Shown here piece after piece: positions 45,410-57,637 of a stretch of DNA of 64,000 nucleotides (position 1 is the stretch's first letter; every line of letters begins with the position of its first letter). Below the pieces are notes generated by a model. That model had not been told where the DNA came from and searched no databases. It saw only the letters and a program-made list of their open reading frames with translations. The DNA is from Atherinomorus stipes. Lineage: Eukaryota; Chordata; Actinopteri; Atheriniformes; Atherinidae. The DNA lies in contig JALJCO010007928.1 of assembly GCA_023101725.1 (NCBI GenBank), positions 186,001 through 250,000 of the forward strand, given 5' to 3'. The position numbers and the translations under genes are program-made.

Positions 45410-45835
45410 AAACAGCAGAACCCATCTCAGGGAGGGCGGCCATCTGCCTCGGTTTGTTGGGGTGGAGAGGATAGGAAAGCGAGATCAGCAGGCACGTTTA
45501 GCCAGGGAGACCTGCTGAGAGAGAAGAGAAATACAAGTTACTGACAGCAGCACCATGTAGAATTTATACGTGGAGAATAAAGAGCAGAGACAAAGAGGGA
45601 AGGAAGTGCTCAATGCATTATGGGATGTCCATCATCACTCTAATCCTGTGGAAGCATAACTGCAGGATGGCTAGCCCACCCCAACTGTTAGATGAAAGAA
45701 GAAGGTTTTAATCCTAATTTTAAAAGTCAAGATGGTTTCTGCCTCCTGAACCCAAACTGGGAGCTGGTTCCAGAAGAGAAGCGTTGGATAGCTGGAAGCA
45801 CTCCCTTCCAGTCTCTTACCCCCTGTTCAGCAGTT
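45410..45835 (+). repeat. Dispersed teleost repeat (CATCTGCC / TGGGAGCTGGTTCC type)
   Basis: GGGAGGGCGGCCATCTGCCT, AGATGGTTTCTGCCTCCTGA and CCAAACTGGGAGCTGGTTCC occur in the order of a repeat found widely in fish genomes and transcripts. The 71-codon ORF at 45692-45907 lies in it and is not a gene. Class uncertain. Confidence 0.65.
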
Positions 45836-45838
45836 AAA

Positions 45839-45997
45839 AATTTCACTTGTTCGACTGGCAGATTTTTTTTTTTCTCATTACAACCAAAAAAAATTGGCTA
45901 CTCTTAAAATAAGTAAAAAAAAAAAAAAAAAGTTTTTGTCTATTTCTTCTTTTTTTTTAATAAGCAAAAAGATTCTGCCAACAGAACAAGTGAAATT
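45839..45997. repeat. Small foldback (TCACTTGTT) element
   Basis: AATTTCACTTGTTCGACTGGCAGA and, inverted, AATTTCACTTGTTCTGTTGG form arms of about 35 bases round an A/T-rich loop with homopolymer runs at 45917-45932. Probably a foldback MITE core. Confidence 0.7.
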
Positions 45998-47551
45998 CTC
46001 TTAATAAGATTTCTTGAAATATGATGCATTGCCTTAAAAAAGTTCTTATATCTCACTGAAATGCTTCGCTTTTGGTGATTTTGTGTTATATTGAGTGTGA
46101 TGAGATATTTTGGCTAGCAATCAGAAAAATATAGTAAGATTTGAGGTTTTGCAGTGTGGTGTGTTTGTGTGAAAGTAAGTAAAATTTATTTATACACCAA
46201 ATGAAAAAGTAGAATTTATTGTAACTCTTTACCTTAAATTCAATAAGAGATAAAAAAAAAAAACTTACTGCAGCAGCAAGTTAGCTTTAGCATGCTAGTA
46301 ACCAGAAAAAGTTCAGTAGATCATCAGCTTTGGTGCAATCGTTGCTAGCCTGTCAATGCAGATGTCCACACTATCCAAACTTATAGATAGAGGGATATCT
46401 AGCTCACCAACACTTCAGATTTCTCTCCTGCTATAATCACATAACTCAGTTCATACCACATCGATTGCTGCCGTCCAGTTTAATGAGGATGCTGTCTCTG
46501 TACAATTCCTTTTCTGTGTGTGATATTTTACATATTGCTACACTATGAAAATCTACAGAGGCCAAGGATGTGGATGATATGACATTTCCCAATGGCCAAT
46601 AAGTCACAGCAGTTGAAATCCCATCTGCTGATATACTGTAAATGTGCAGATATTTTTTTCCTAATTATATACTTCTGAAAAAAAAAAGAGAAAGCCTTTT
46701 ACAATATTGAATTTCCCTCCTGGGATAAAGTATAAAGTATAAATAAAGTATTTTTCATTTAATTTATATCAAAGTGGTGAAAACATTCTGTTTAGTGGTG
46801 AAAATATGTTTTAGGAAAAACCAAAAGGTCAAGTAATTTAGATGTGTCAAGTCACCTCCAAACAATGCATTATTTCCTTTGAAAAACTGACTTTGAGAAC
46901 TTTAAGCTAATGTTATGGGTCATGCACGTAGGGCAGTTGTCAATGAGGTGAAGTCACATTCAGTTCATATAAATCTGACAAGTCCTCCAGGGGCAGAAAA
47001 GGTCCCTCATGGCCTTAAAATCCTGTCATTTATCGTCAGTATATCTTACTGTAGCCCTCTGTTATGAAAATGGAATTAACTAAACTCTTAAAAGACCAAT
47101 CCTATAAAGACCTGTATTAAATTTGCTGGGTCGATCACACAAGGGCAAAGATCAGGATTTTAGAGATAAACTAGTAATTGCTTGGCTCAAACATTTAGTC
47201 CTGATCCTGTGGTAGGCTGCCCTGTGTGATCACTGTGAATCACTTTTAGTCTTTTCAGCTAAAGCATAAGAGCAACTGCAGTTTGGCTCAGGAGACTTTT
47301 TGTCAAAGCATCTGAAAGGTATTGGTCACCTGTAGGGTAAGTGGGGGAGGGGGGAAAAAATCTGTAAAACATTTAAACAATTTAAGACATCGAAAGAGGA
47401 GTTCAAATGTAACAAAACATGAACTAAATCTGGAAATGCACCTGATTATATTGAGATGAGACAATATGTTTGACCCAATCAAGCCTGAACATTTGAATTG
47501 GAACTGCTATACTCACGTATCAACTAACGTTTTTAAAACCAACACATCTAA
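45998..47551. other. No feature recognised
   Basis: AT-rich non-coding sequence with short A-runs (46254-46263, 46679-46688). Confidence 0.4.
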
Positions 47552-48136
47552 AGGCCCATTTATATTCAACGTAGAGGATGGACACAAACAGACGTCCATT
47601 TTCACTTTGGGGGTTTGGCTTGTGGATTCGTCACTTGCAGCAGGGGTCGCCACCGCTTCGTTCTTCATTATTCGGCGCTGAAAGCAGTTCCAAAGTCCCA
47701 CCTCTTTCGCTACGTCAGCGCTACCGTTTAGTGCGAGTAGTGTGCTTCGTTTTGCACTTCGTTTTTGGCCATTTTTAAGGCAGCATCCTGGTACTTTCAG
47801 TGCACTAAATTTTGGCTTAAATGACACCATGAACGCACTCATTCAAAAAGAGTGAAGTGCTCAAACACTTCGGACACGGCTATGGTTGTAGCTTTTGAAG
47901 AATGACTGTGCGAATAAGTCAAGGGTGTTTGGAGGTACTCAACATTACAGCAGTGCATTACAGCCACCAACCAGAGACTCAAACTGACGTCAGACAGCGG
48001 ATCTGAACTCTGAATTCAGCATTGCCGGCTAGTGGATGTATTGACTTAACCATGGCAACTTAAGAGACGCGTGGAAGTATGAGGGTCCTGACGTATGACA
48101 ACTTTTTCATGTACATAACGGAGCATAAATGGGCCT
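47552..48136. mobile_element. TIR element with AGGCCCATTTAT ends
   Basis: The inverted ends AGGCCCATTTATATTC and AGGCCCATTTATGCTC bound a 585-base GC-richer segment. The flanks TAA (left) and CAA (right) would fit a decayed 3-base target as used by PIF/Harbinger elements, but this is weak. ORFs inside on both strands are not conserved protein features. Confidence 0.7.
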
Positions 48137-49426
48137 CAAGCCCACACGTTGTCTTCCACATGTAGATTGATGTTTTCAGCATTTTGAAATGTTTTCAAGA
48201 AAGTAAACTTGACTCCACCTATGTTGGATATCATGACTTGGATGAATGACAACCTTTCCATGCAACTGATTCTAACTGGGGCTCTGCCAACAGTACTTGA
48301 GATCTGAACGGTCTCAACTGATGACAATATTTATTTGCAGTTTTCTGGTTATTTTCAGGTTTATTTTGTCAAAAGTTAACTAAGTTCAGCTTTTATCTTT
48401 TTTATGTGTTGAGGTTTATCAGTTACATTGTGTAAAAATAATATTTATCATCCATCTGATGTCGGGAAACACTACACTAGATAAAGACAACTGTCTGTCT
48501 TTACATAACACTGAGGTCAGCTAATGTTGAACTGCAAGAACTCGAATCTTTTAGTGAAGTTTAAAAATCTAAAAAATGCTATGATGGTTCTCATGGGAGT
48601 CTGACTCATCGCTGCTGCAGATGATAAATTATTCTGGGTTACTGGCCTTGTAAGTTGTTTTTAAAATCAAAAAGAAGCAAAGATGTCAGCATGAAAGCTG
48701 TCACAACTATTGATGATGGAGTATCCAAACTGCCGGCCAGAGAGGCAGGCAGTTGCCAGAAGTTAAGACTTCATTTTCTCACAGTCAAAGATGCTGCCAA
48801 AAAAGGACAAAACAAGAACTAAACTCCAGGATTGATGATGCAAAGAGCTCAAAACCCATACCACTGAAGTTCAAGGGTGTTACACCAACTGAGAACTCTT
48901 GTTTTTGAGCAGCAATGCCAACAGAGTTGAGAATCAACACCCTACTGTAGTTTTACAGAAACACCTGAGATAACCAGACTCATAGATGCAACAGTTTGTT
49001 GAAGCTGGACCGACCCACTCATCCCTACTAGTGTGTTCACCTACCATCATCTCTGCTTCATCGTTGGCAAGTTAACTTTGAATTGTTGTGTACATGAAAT
49101 GTGCTATACAAATGAACTGGTTGATTTAATTGTTTGAATACTTAAATGAATCTGCAGTGTATGTTCCTGTAGCAAACCGTGTGGAATTGTAGTTGATTTC
49201 AACTGGTCTGAGATTTCTCAGTAGTCAAAGTAGTTATAAACTCTCAGCCACACCACACTCCCTTGTCTCCTAATCCATTAGCAAACATTACTCACAGATG
49301 GCAGCAGAAGTTACAGTTGGTTTGACAGCTGTTTTTCCTAAATTTGCCGTGCCAGTATTTGGGAATAAAGTCCAGCATTTCTCCTACCATTATATTAAGC
49401 CCCGCCCCATCAGAGATTATAGTTAT
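48137..49426. other. No feature recognised
   Basis: Non-coding spacer, no recognised repeat. Confidence 0.4.
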
Positions 49427-50184
49427 TTAAAGGTGCCATGACATCAAATTGAACTTTTCTGGGGTTTTGGGGGTATAATATGATCTGTTGTGCACTGATG
49501 AGGCCATGTGAATGTCCAAAGTGAGCATCAAAGTCCCTGTTTATGGTCTGTCAGCTTTGTTTCTTTGTTCAAAAATGGTTGAAACAGACAGCAGCTTATC
49601 GTTCTACGTAGTTCTATTGTTCTATGTAATTCAATTGCTCCAATAAGAGAACACTATCAAGCAAAAAGCCCCCCCATCCTCTCTTCTTCCACCCTCCGCT
49701 GCTCTCTCCCCCCTGGCTGATTCAGCTGCATGTGTGGAGCTGAGTAACTGCTGAGCAGTCAGGTCTTGGTTTTCAAACAAATGGATTTAAAAGAAAACTT
49801 CTGCAGCAACACTGAGGGAGGCGACCACAACCTTGTCATTACCTGTGAGTTTATTTATTTTCTAAATGCTGTCTTGTCTGATAAACATAGCTCACTGTCT
49901 GAAATGCACATGTTGCTAATAGTTAGCCTTTAGCAAACTCCAACCGCAGCTTGACCTACTTTCTCTAAATAAGGTTACAGCCAAATAAGGTGTAGCCAAT
50001 CAAAATGAAGTCAACTTGGTCTCCGGGTAAAGCTGCATATCATTATCGCATCCAACTCTTTTCCTGAGGAAGGAAAAACAATCCCCCGCTGTAAAAAGTG
50101 ACGTTTTTTTCTCTGGAGTATTTACATATGCAGCAATGTCAGCTACATGAAACTGTTTTTACTGCTATGTCATCACTCCTTTAA
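49427..50184. mobile_element. TTAA MITE, family E, copy 2
   Basis: TTAA lies at 49427-49430 and 50181-50184. The ends are TTAAAGGTGCCATGACATCA and, inward, TTAAAGGAGTGATGACATAG. It is collinear and inverted relative to 32760-33547, for example GTTTATGGTCTGTCAGCTTT, AACACTGAGGGAGGCGACCA and GTAGCCAATCAAAATGAAGT. Confidence 0.93.
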
Positions 50185-51240
50185 GGCTATGTTTCCTATA
50201 GAACAGATTTATACTTTCTTTTTATCAGAAACTAAGCAGTCTAATGTTATTTATCGTAATCACACCACATCATTTCTCATCTGTTCTCTGTATGGGCAGT
50301 TTTCCACCTTGATGTGCACGTACTGCCACCATCAGACATAGAATATGCATAGTAACATGTGAAGTGGCCTAAAGGGTCTGTGTTCTTTGCTAAAGCAATA
50401 CATCACAACAAGCCATATACACTCAGTACATCACGGCGAAGGGGCGTTCTTAGCCATGACAGAACGTCCCTTTGTCATGATATATCCAGTGTATATCATG
50501 GACTGATGTATAGCTTTTATAATACGGTTACCAATAATGCCAATATGAAAGAGCAATACACAGTCATTTTCATGAAGTTTTTAATTAAACAGAAAAAACA
50601 TATTATCTTATATAATATCCCTGCTGTGAAAAAAAATAGTCCCACATCTCTGTACGTTATAATTATGTACCATGACAACCATGTTGTCATAGAAACATTA
50701 TTGCATCACTGAAGTGGAGCGATATACTGTGATAAGGGTATATCATTAAGGATAGTGATATATGCTCATTTCACCTTTCCATTTTATGATAAAATCTGGC
50801 TTCCTTAATCACCTGAACTAAATCCAGCCAACCAGTTTTGTTCAGGGAGTTCTCCATATATGCAAACTATTGGAGAAAGAAGTGTTGCACTTCCACATTT
50901 CAGGTCATAAAACTGAAAAACTGTCTCCAAACTCAAAAGGTGGCAACTTTAAAGGTTTATATACTGTATATATGGTTTTGTTTTTTACTATAATGAGATA
51001 CATGAACTAACTCACAGATTAACTAACTAAAAAGCAAATTTTGCAAGTCATTCATACTGTATATTGTTTATGCTAAGCTCTGTGTGTAGGCTCCTCTCTG
51101 CAATGTAACTTTCACTTCCTTCATGCATACACACATCCCAGGTATAGAAGAACAGCTAAAACACATACTAAATGATGCTAATAATATTAGACTTATACAG
51201 TAATGTTACGGGTATGGACTTGTACAGAATCACAACATGA
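50185..51240. other. Spacer with a possible repeat
   Basis: The stretch 50390-50770 contains CATATACACTCAGTACATCA, AGTGTATATCATGG and GCGATATACTGTGATAAGGG, suggesting a decayed repeat with similar motifs at both ends. Borders are unclear. Confidence 0.3.
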
Positions 51241-51248
51241 TCATAACA

Positions 51249-51426
51249 CAGGGGTGCCCAAGTCCAGTCCTCATGCATCCCTTCTCCAAAATGCCTGAAT
51301 CAAATGAATGGCTCATTACCAGGCATCTGCAGGGCTGAATGACCTGTGCATGAGGCAGCCATTTGGTTCGGGTGTGTTCTAAAAATTGCAGGACAGTAGC
51401 TCTCAAGGACCGAACTTGGGCACCCC
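51249..51426. mobile_element. Short foldback hAT MITE, second copy
   Basis: It starts CAGGGGTGCCCAAGTCC and ends ACTTGGGCACCCC, with TCATAACA at 51241-51248 and 51427-51434. It is the same family as 43434-43657 but shorter by internal deletion and missing the last two bases of the right end. Confidence 0.9.
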
Positions 51427-51434
51427 TCATAACA

Positions 51435-54061
51435 TTTTGTCCAACAACTGTTTTTGAGATTTTAGAAAATATTTCAAATAAATGGGAGAAAATAAGGTTT
51501 ATGGGCAGGTATCCCCATCCATCTGATACACAACATCCACATATATGTCACATTCATCTCACTTTAATGTTGAACACAGTTTTCTGCCTGACATGCATAG
51601 TTCAATGTTTCTCTCACTCACTTTATTTTACCAGTGTACCAGAAATGGTGTGAGCTGCTTTCTAATGACCTATCCTCTAATGCATATTTTATGTCATGCT
51701 CTCATTCACATTTGAAAAGAGGCTAATTTGCAGCATAAATATTTGATATGCACATTTTATATCCCCAACTTCTAAATTTCAATTAATTGCAATCTTTCTC
51801 TTTTGATGCACAGCTTTGCAATACAATGGGAACTATTCCCCTCATTACTTTTATGTTTGTAACGCTTCCATAAAAACAGGGTGCACAGATATTGTGTAAG
51901 TTTTTTCCCCCCTTCAACAAACAATCCCTTTTTATATACCATGAGGTCAACACAGCGGCTACATCGGCTTCACTGCAAGGCCAATGGTGGGAGGCCACAG
52001 CGCCTCATCAATCAAACCAGGAGTAATCAGACACCGATTGCAGCAAATCGCTCAGGAGGACGAGAATCAATGTAAGGCAAAATTAACCCAGGGACCAAAT
52101 TGACAAAGATGAAACAACTGGCGCAAAATTGGATATGAATTCCAATTATGATAATACTACAGCTCAAGGCTTAAGAGCTTGTTTGCTGGCACTGAATTCT
52201 TTGAAGGATGCCAAGCGGAGGTGTTCTGCATGGGTTGATTTGCAGTATGATGCGGTAGAAAAGTATCCATGTTTACCTTGTAAACTGGATCCCAGTCCAC
52301 TGGTCATCAGTACATTGTGAGCCACACAAAATATGATCATTAATTTTATTCAGTTTTTGTAATATTGAGGGACACGCAGAAAAAGGCCAAATTGATTTAT
52401 TGTTTGACATATTTTGGCTCCTTCTTACTGCCAATCAATCTTAGTATTCACAGAAAACTTATAAATAAACAATCAACAAACCAATTTTACTTGGATTTTC
52501 AATCTGGTCGATGAGTAAAAACTTGTGAATCATTTTCGTAGACTCATAAATATTAAAGGTAACTGCCCCTAGAGTTCTCTAGATTTGACAGGGTATTTTG
52601 TTTGTATGGTAGTAAGGTACGTCTACAACTTGATTAAGCCTAAATTAAATCTGATCAGTTTTTACAAGTTATATATTTATAATGTAACTTTGCAAGTGTA
52701 AATACAGTGTTCATGAAAAGTTGCATCTGATAGCTACTCAGCTACTGAGTACTACCGAGCTTTATGGAAATATTACTGAGTTATTCAGCACCTCACTGTT
52801 CTGGGTCACAAAATGGTCAGAAAAGCTCTTTCACAAATTTTTGCACATATAGGATTTTTAAAAGGTTTTTCTGTTATGTGTAAAGAATAAAGAGGTACAT
52901 TACAAATATGACTGATTTTTGGGAAAAATTATTTTAGGGATGCTTCAATGATGAAATTTGGCGCTAATGACATTTTAATATTGTTTAATTAATCAAAACT
53001 TTGTATGAGCCCAAATTTATGATAAAAGATTTGTTATGAAATTCACAATAAAGATCCTGTCAGTTAGAAAAGACTTTTCAAAACAGTCAAACCAACTCAG
53101 TGAGTATTTGGTTGTTACATCAGAACAACATGAGATGTAAATAAATCATCGGATTTAAGGGCAAAGTGAGCACAACACGCTTAATAAATTTCAACCACCT
53201 TCATCAGATGGTGTTTTCCTGTTTACTAAGGCTGGTTGCAGTCAACATGCAGTCAATTTTTGACTCACTTTCTCTGGCTCACAGTTTAATTGTAAATCTT
53301 TTATATAAAAAGAAAAAGCTATGTTTTCATTTAAAATATACAGCTGAAGTATAGTTTACAGAATAAAAAACAAAAATAAAAACCTGTTCCTCTGTACATA
53401 TCATTCATGTAAACAGATCACGAATGTTACTGCGTTTTTCTGCCTGTTTTTGAGTCACTGGGAGTTTTGTAATGAGGTGTAAACATCAGCTGGTTTTTAA
53501 CTTTTTAATTTGTCTTTTTATTAACATCAACATTCAGAAATAACAAATGACTGCAGAAGAAAAACAAAAACAACTACTCAGCTAAACAATTAGCTTAGAA
53601 CAAAATACAGCACCAATATCATGACTTTTTCACATTGTCTGGGTACTGTTGCAGATTAAATGAGTAATTCCAGCCCTTTCTTTTGTTAAACTTAAGCTTC
53701 ATAAACAAAGACACTAGTTGCATTTTGTTATTAAATTCTTGCAATTTGAAGGGCAACTTTCGCTGAAAGTAACTCATTCTGTTGCCTTCGACGGCATAAT
53801 AGCCAGCTAAAAACAATGCATTAGATCTTAATGAATGAAATATTGCAGCTGAAAATCGTCAGTCATCAGATAAAGAAATAGGTCGAGAAGAAAAATAAAT
53901 ACCCACACTGGCAAGCTTGATTTTCAGGTTGCAGTGGTGGTGGAAGCAGGAAAACGTAAGACCAGGCAGGATAATAACAATGGTGCTGCCATCAGGATGC
54001 AAACACAGTACAAGGATTTTTGGCAAAAAAAAAAAAAAAGATGCACCAAGAAAAAAGCAAG
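51435..54061. other. Repeat-poor interval, candidate conserved non-coding DNA
   Basis: No mobile element was recognised. The part 51500-52130 has homeodomain-like cores (CAATTAATTGCAAT near 51780) and balanced complexity. The rest is AT-rich. No coding exon could be supported. Confidence 0.3.
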
Positions 54062-54632
54062 TTAAAGAGGAAGTTCAGTTGTTTTTCAATCTGGACCTAT
54101 TTTCCAGCATGAAATACATTTACTCACCCAGACAGTTTTGGTGCAACTTGAATTCCTTTGGGAGATATTAAGATCCACTCCAGATCAGCGTATGTCCAAT
54201 ATAATGGAAGTGATGGGGCAACTGCGTGCAGCCTCTAAATAAAGCATTATCTGCCACAAACTCCTTCATTTCACCAATGTTTTGTCACGAAACATTAGTG
54301 TCGTGCCCCCCCCCCCTCCCCCAGAGCTCGAAGCGGCTTTTTTGTGGTGATTTGTCCTTATGTACAGACATTTACTTGTTATGGTGTTGCATAATAGTGA
54401 CATCATCAAAACCGCCACAGTTAAAATGTCTGTAAATAAGGACGAATCACCACAAATAAGCCACTTCGGGCTCACAGGGGGGGTCCGACCAATGTTCCGA
54501 CCAACAAAACATTGGTGAAATGAAGGCGTTTGTGGCCGATAATGCCTTATTTAGAGGCTGCGCGCGGTTGCCCCATCACTTCCATAAAAAAAAAAAAAAA
54601 AAAAAAGAGGGGGGGGGGGGAAAAAAAAGAAG

Positions 54633-54699
<67 letters not shown>

Positions 54700-54844
54700 T
54701 ATTGGACATACACTGATCTGGAGTGGATCTAAATATCTCGCGAAAAATTCAAGTTGCACCAAAACTGTCTGGGTGAGTAAATGAATTTATTTAATGTTAG
54801 AAAATAGGTCCAGATTGAAAAAAAAAAACTAACTTCCTCTTTAA
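54062..54844. mobile_element. TTAA foldback element, family G
   Basis: TTAA lies at 54062-54065 and 54841-54844. The arms are several hundred bases long and nearly meet at the centre. AGTTGCACCAAAACTGTCTG, CATTGGTGAAATGAAGG and GGACGAATCACCACAAATAA on the right answer inverted copies on the left (54125-54150, 54262-54285, 54330-54360). The right arm carries an expanded A/G-only tract (54588-54696) that has no counterpart on the left. Confidence 0.92.
54588..54696. repeat. Homopurine A/G tract
   Basis: About 109 bases of A and G only, including a run of ten G and a long A run, lie inside the right arm of the foldback element. The lysine-rich ORFs spanning it are artefacts. Confidence 0.95.
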
Positions 54845-57110
54845 TACTGAGACTAGGAATATGATGCAAAATGGGGAAAATGATGAAGATATGGCAAAGA
54901 AAAGAAGAAGCCAAGAGGTAAGGGAGCAAATGACGAAATAAGGAACAGGGGGTGTTATTGTAAACAGAAACTAGTTGAACAGGAAGTAAAAAAAAAAAAA
55001 AAAACAGAAGAAACAAAGAAATAAGACAAGAAAATCCAGAATACAATAAAAATATAACACACAGGTATACAAAACAACATATCTGAATACAAAAATCTAA
55101 AACTATAAATACTTAAACCAAAAACAGACCCAACACCAAAGGATCAGGACATTTATATGCTGTTAGATGTCAAGCACTACTCTCAAAGACATGTCAAAGG
55201 ATTCATAATTATGTTTATTATAAACCAGTAAATTTCTAGTGTTGGATGCTTTTCAGTAAAAAAAAAAAAATCAACCCAAAGTAACCTGTTTTTATGTTCT
55301 TTAATTTGCATTTATAAGACATGAAATATCATATTCCCATTCAAATAAATTAAATGAAACATTTTAAAAATCCACAATATCCACACAAGGAACAAAAGCT
55401 TTGGTACATTTCTGAAACCTGAATAGAGCCGTGCTGCCCTTTCTTTCTGTGAGAAGCTACTGAACCCCAACTGGTTTCACCGATCCACTCCAGAGCCGAG
55501 TTTTGTCATGCTCTTATCTGAAGGAGTCCACTGATGTGACTGTGTCATGATAATGAAGTTAGGGCCACAGAAGCCCGTCTCAGTGACTGAGTGATCGCCA
55601 GGGGGCTTCTGCCACCATCCTCATTCATCACAGGGATGATAGTTTTCTCTCCCTTTCCTCTTCCTCTTCTCTTTATCATGCTCCATCTCACCATCTGTCT
55701 CGCTCTCCGTCTCCAGTCCTTGCATTTACATTTGGACCCTTTCATTTGTTCATTAAGACTTGATAAATGTCTCTGTGTGAAAGGTTTTCTTAGAGTCATT
55801 TACTTTGTTTGTCAGGGATATTTTGTCCGTTGCTGCAGAACCCCACCCACCTGCCACATGCACTTATTTTCTCACCACATGGCTGCGAAACACTTTCAAC
55901 CACTCCTTATTATCTGCCACTTCCATAGATGTGCTACAGCCTCAACACCACCTAATTTCAGCCCAGAGAAATGTGAAACCTTTGACCATGAGCGTGTCCA
56001 AGAAATTGGTGTAGTCTGGGATCATGTAAATCTCTTCTTGTGTCCCTTTTACCCTACAGACAGAGGCAGGGCCACAGGGGTGGCTGTGGTGGCACAGGCT
56101 CAGCTGGATTCTGATTGGCTACCTCTGGCATCTCCTGTCAGTCAGACGGTACTAGACTTGGATTTGGCTTATCAGTATTCTGCATGGAATACTGAACAGG
56201 CCTAACAGGTACAGGAGCAAGATCTCTGAAAAGAAATTTTATGTGAAAGAACTTTTAATATTTCATACCAGAAACCAACTCAAATTACCACAAAAATGCA
56301 GAAAAATGACTCAGTGACAGGAGTGGACTGGCCATAGGGAGTACCGGGAGTTTTCCTGGTGAGACGAGGGGTCAGTGGACCGTGTGGCAAAAATAAAATA
56401 AAAAAAAAACTTTAAATGTAGTTGGTTTGGCCTTTAATGTGGAAACCAGTGTTTCCAGTTCCTCTTGTGTCTGGCTAATCAGCACCGGCCTACATGGATG
56501 TCTATCAGACCTCTTTCAGCTTGGTCTTGGGACTGTTGGCCAATCACAGCCAAAGACCAGAGCTGTGATGCAGGAAGAGGCGGACTGGTCATCTGCGTGT
56601 TGCGATGAGCGTTTCAGACGCGGAGCGCCCGCAAGTGCAGTATAACAAATGAGTAAAACGGCCACCATTAGTACCGAAAGCTGCGGTGCACACGGAACGC
56701 GGCGCACAGCAGCTCTGCGCGATTTGCAGGCTGAAGCTAATATGCCACAAAATGTTCAGCAGCATCACTGCAGCACAAGATCCAGTTGTTAGCAGCCTCC
56801 AAGAAGTGAGCCAGGCCACATGATAACGGAGGGAGAGATGACCTGGTGGAAGTTCCACAAACAGATGCACAAGTAAGATGATAAAAGAAGAAATAGTTGC
56901 TTGGGCTGTTGCTAGTAAATGCTATTCAGATTGCTATTTTCTTTTTAAATCAATGCCCACTTTGTGTTGCTGTTTGTAAAAAAAAATAATAATAATGATT
57001 ACAGTTAAAACAGCTAAACTTTAAACATCTCATCTGTTAAAAAAACATAAATATAAACCTGAACGAACTCAAATGGTTTATTGATTGTAAACAATGCTAC
57101 ATTTTTATTA
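54845..57110. other. Mostly unassigned; longest ORF of the window
   Basis: It contains the longest open frame in the window (55591-56205, 204 codons), which shows no domain and leucine- and proline-rich low-information sequence. The piece 56325-56600 (GGAGTGGACTGGCCATAGGG, GGCGGACTGGTCATCTGCGT) resembles a common fish repeat. A possible exon at 56060-56208 is listed separately. Confidence 0.35.
56060..56208 (+). other. Possible exon, low confidence
   Basis: CCCTTTTACCCTACAG (acceptor-like, ending 56059) precedes a stretch that stays open in one frame to a TAA at 56203-56205. It reads QLDSDWLPLASPVSQTVLDL near its end and is followed by AACAG/GTACAG (donor-like at 56209). I do not recognise the peptide. 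It could be a terminal exon or chance. Confidence 0.25.
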
Positions 57111-57114
57111 CTTC

Positions 57115-57545
57115 AATATTAAAACCACTTCACTGGTTTCTGGTAACTTTTCGTCTTAGTTTTAAAATCCTGGTCAGGCTCTGTCTTATATCAGAGACCT
57201 ATTATGTCGCTGCACTCCCACTCAGAGGCTGAGGTCACTGGACTTGCTCATCGTCCGTCGTACCCAGAGATGCGAGGAGGCCGGTCATACTGAGGCTCTT
57301 GAATAATCTCCTGTTATCTGTACGTTTGCTGGACTCCATTGATGCATTTAAGAGCAAACTTAAAACCCACCTTTTTCTTTTTCTTTATACATTTTAACAT
57401 CAGTAGTGAGAGGGTTGTTTCATGACCACTATGTTGATTTTATGTCAATTTTCTTGTTGATTGTATTATTTTAATTGTATCAATTGTACTTTCACATTTT
57501 TTTAATCATTGTAAAGCGACATTAGCTTGTCTGTGAAATACACAG
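57115..57545 (+). mobile_element. LINE 3' end (L2-like)
   Basis: HWFLVTFRLSFKILVRLCL-like coding remains are followed by RPVILRLLNNLLLSVRLLDS and IDAFKSKLKTHLF, the C-terminal blocks of L2/CR1-type LINEs. The tail ends CATTGTAAAGCGACATTAGC, typical of fish L2-like 3' ends. Frame breaks are present. Confidence 0.75.
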
Positions 57546-57637
57546 ACACTTTGTTTACTTGCTAACTTGTAAGCTAGCTAGTTAACACTGCTCCAATAAC
57601 AGATCCAGAAACTATCTTGTTCTCTTCATCACACTAA

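Noticed and set aside
54520..54784. Lysine-rich ORFs resembling a nuclear basic protein
   Set aside because: They are translations of the homopurine A/G tract inside a foldback element.
55591..56205. 204-codon ORF, the longest in the window
   Set aside because: It has no domain and is leucine- and proline-rich low-information sequence. A vertebrate intergenic window of this size is expected to contain such an ORF by chance.
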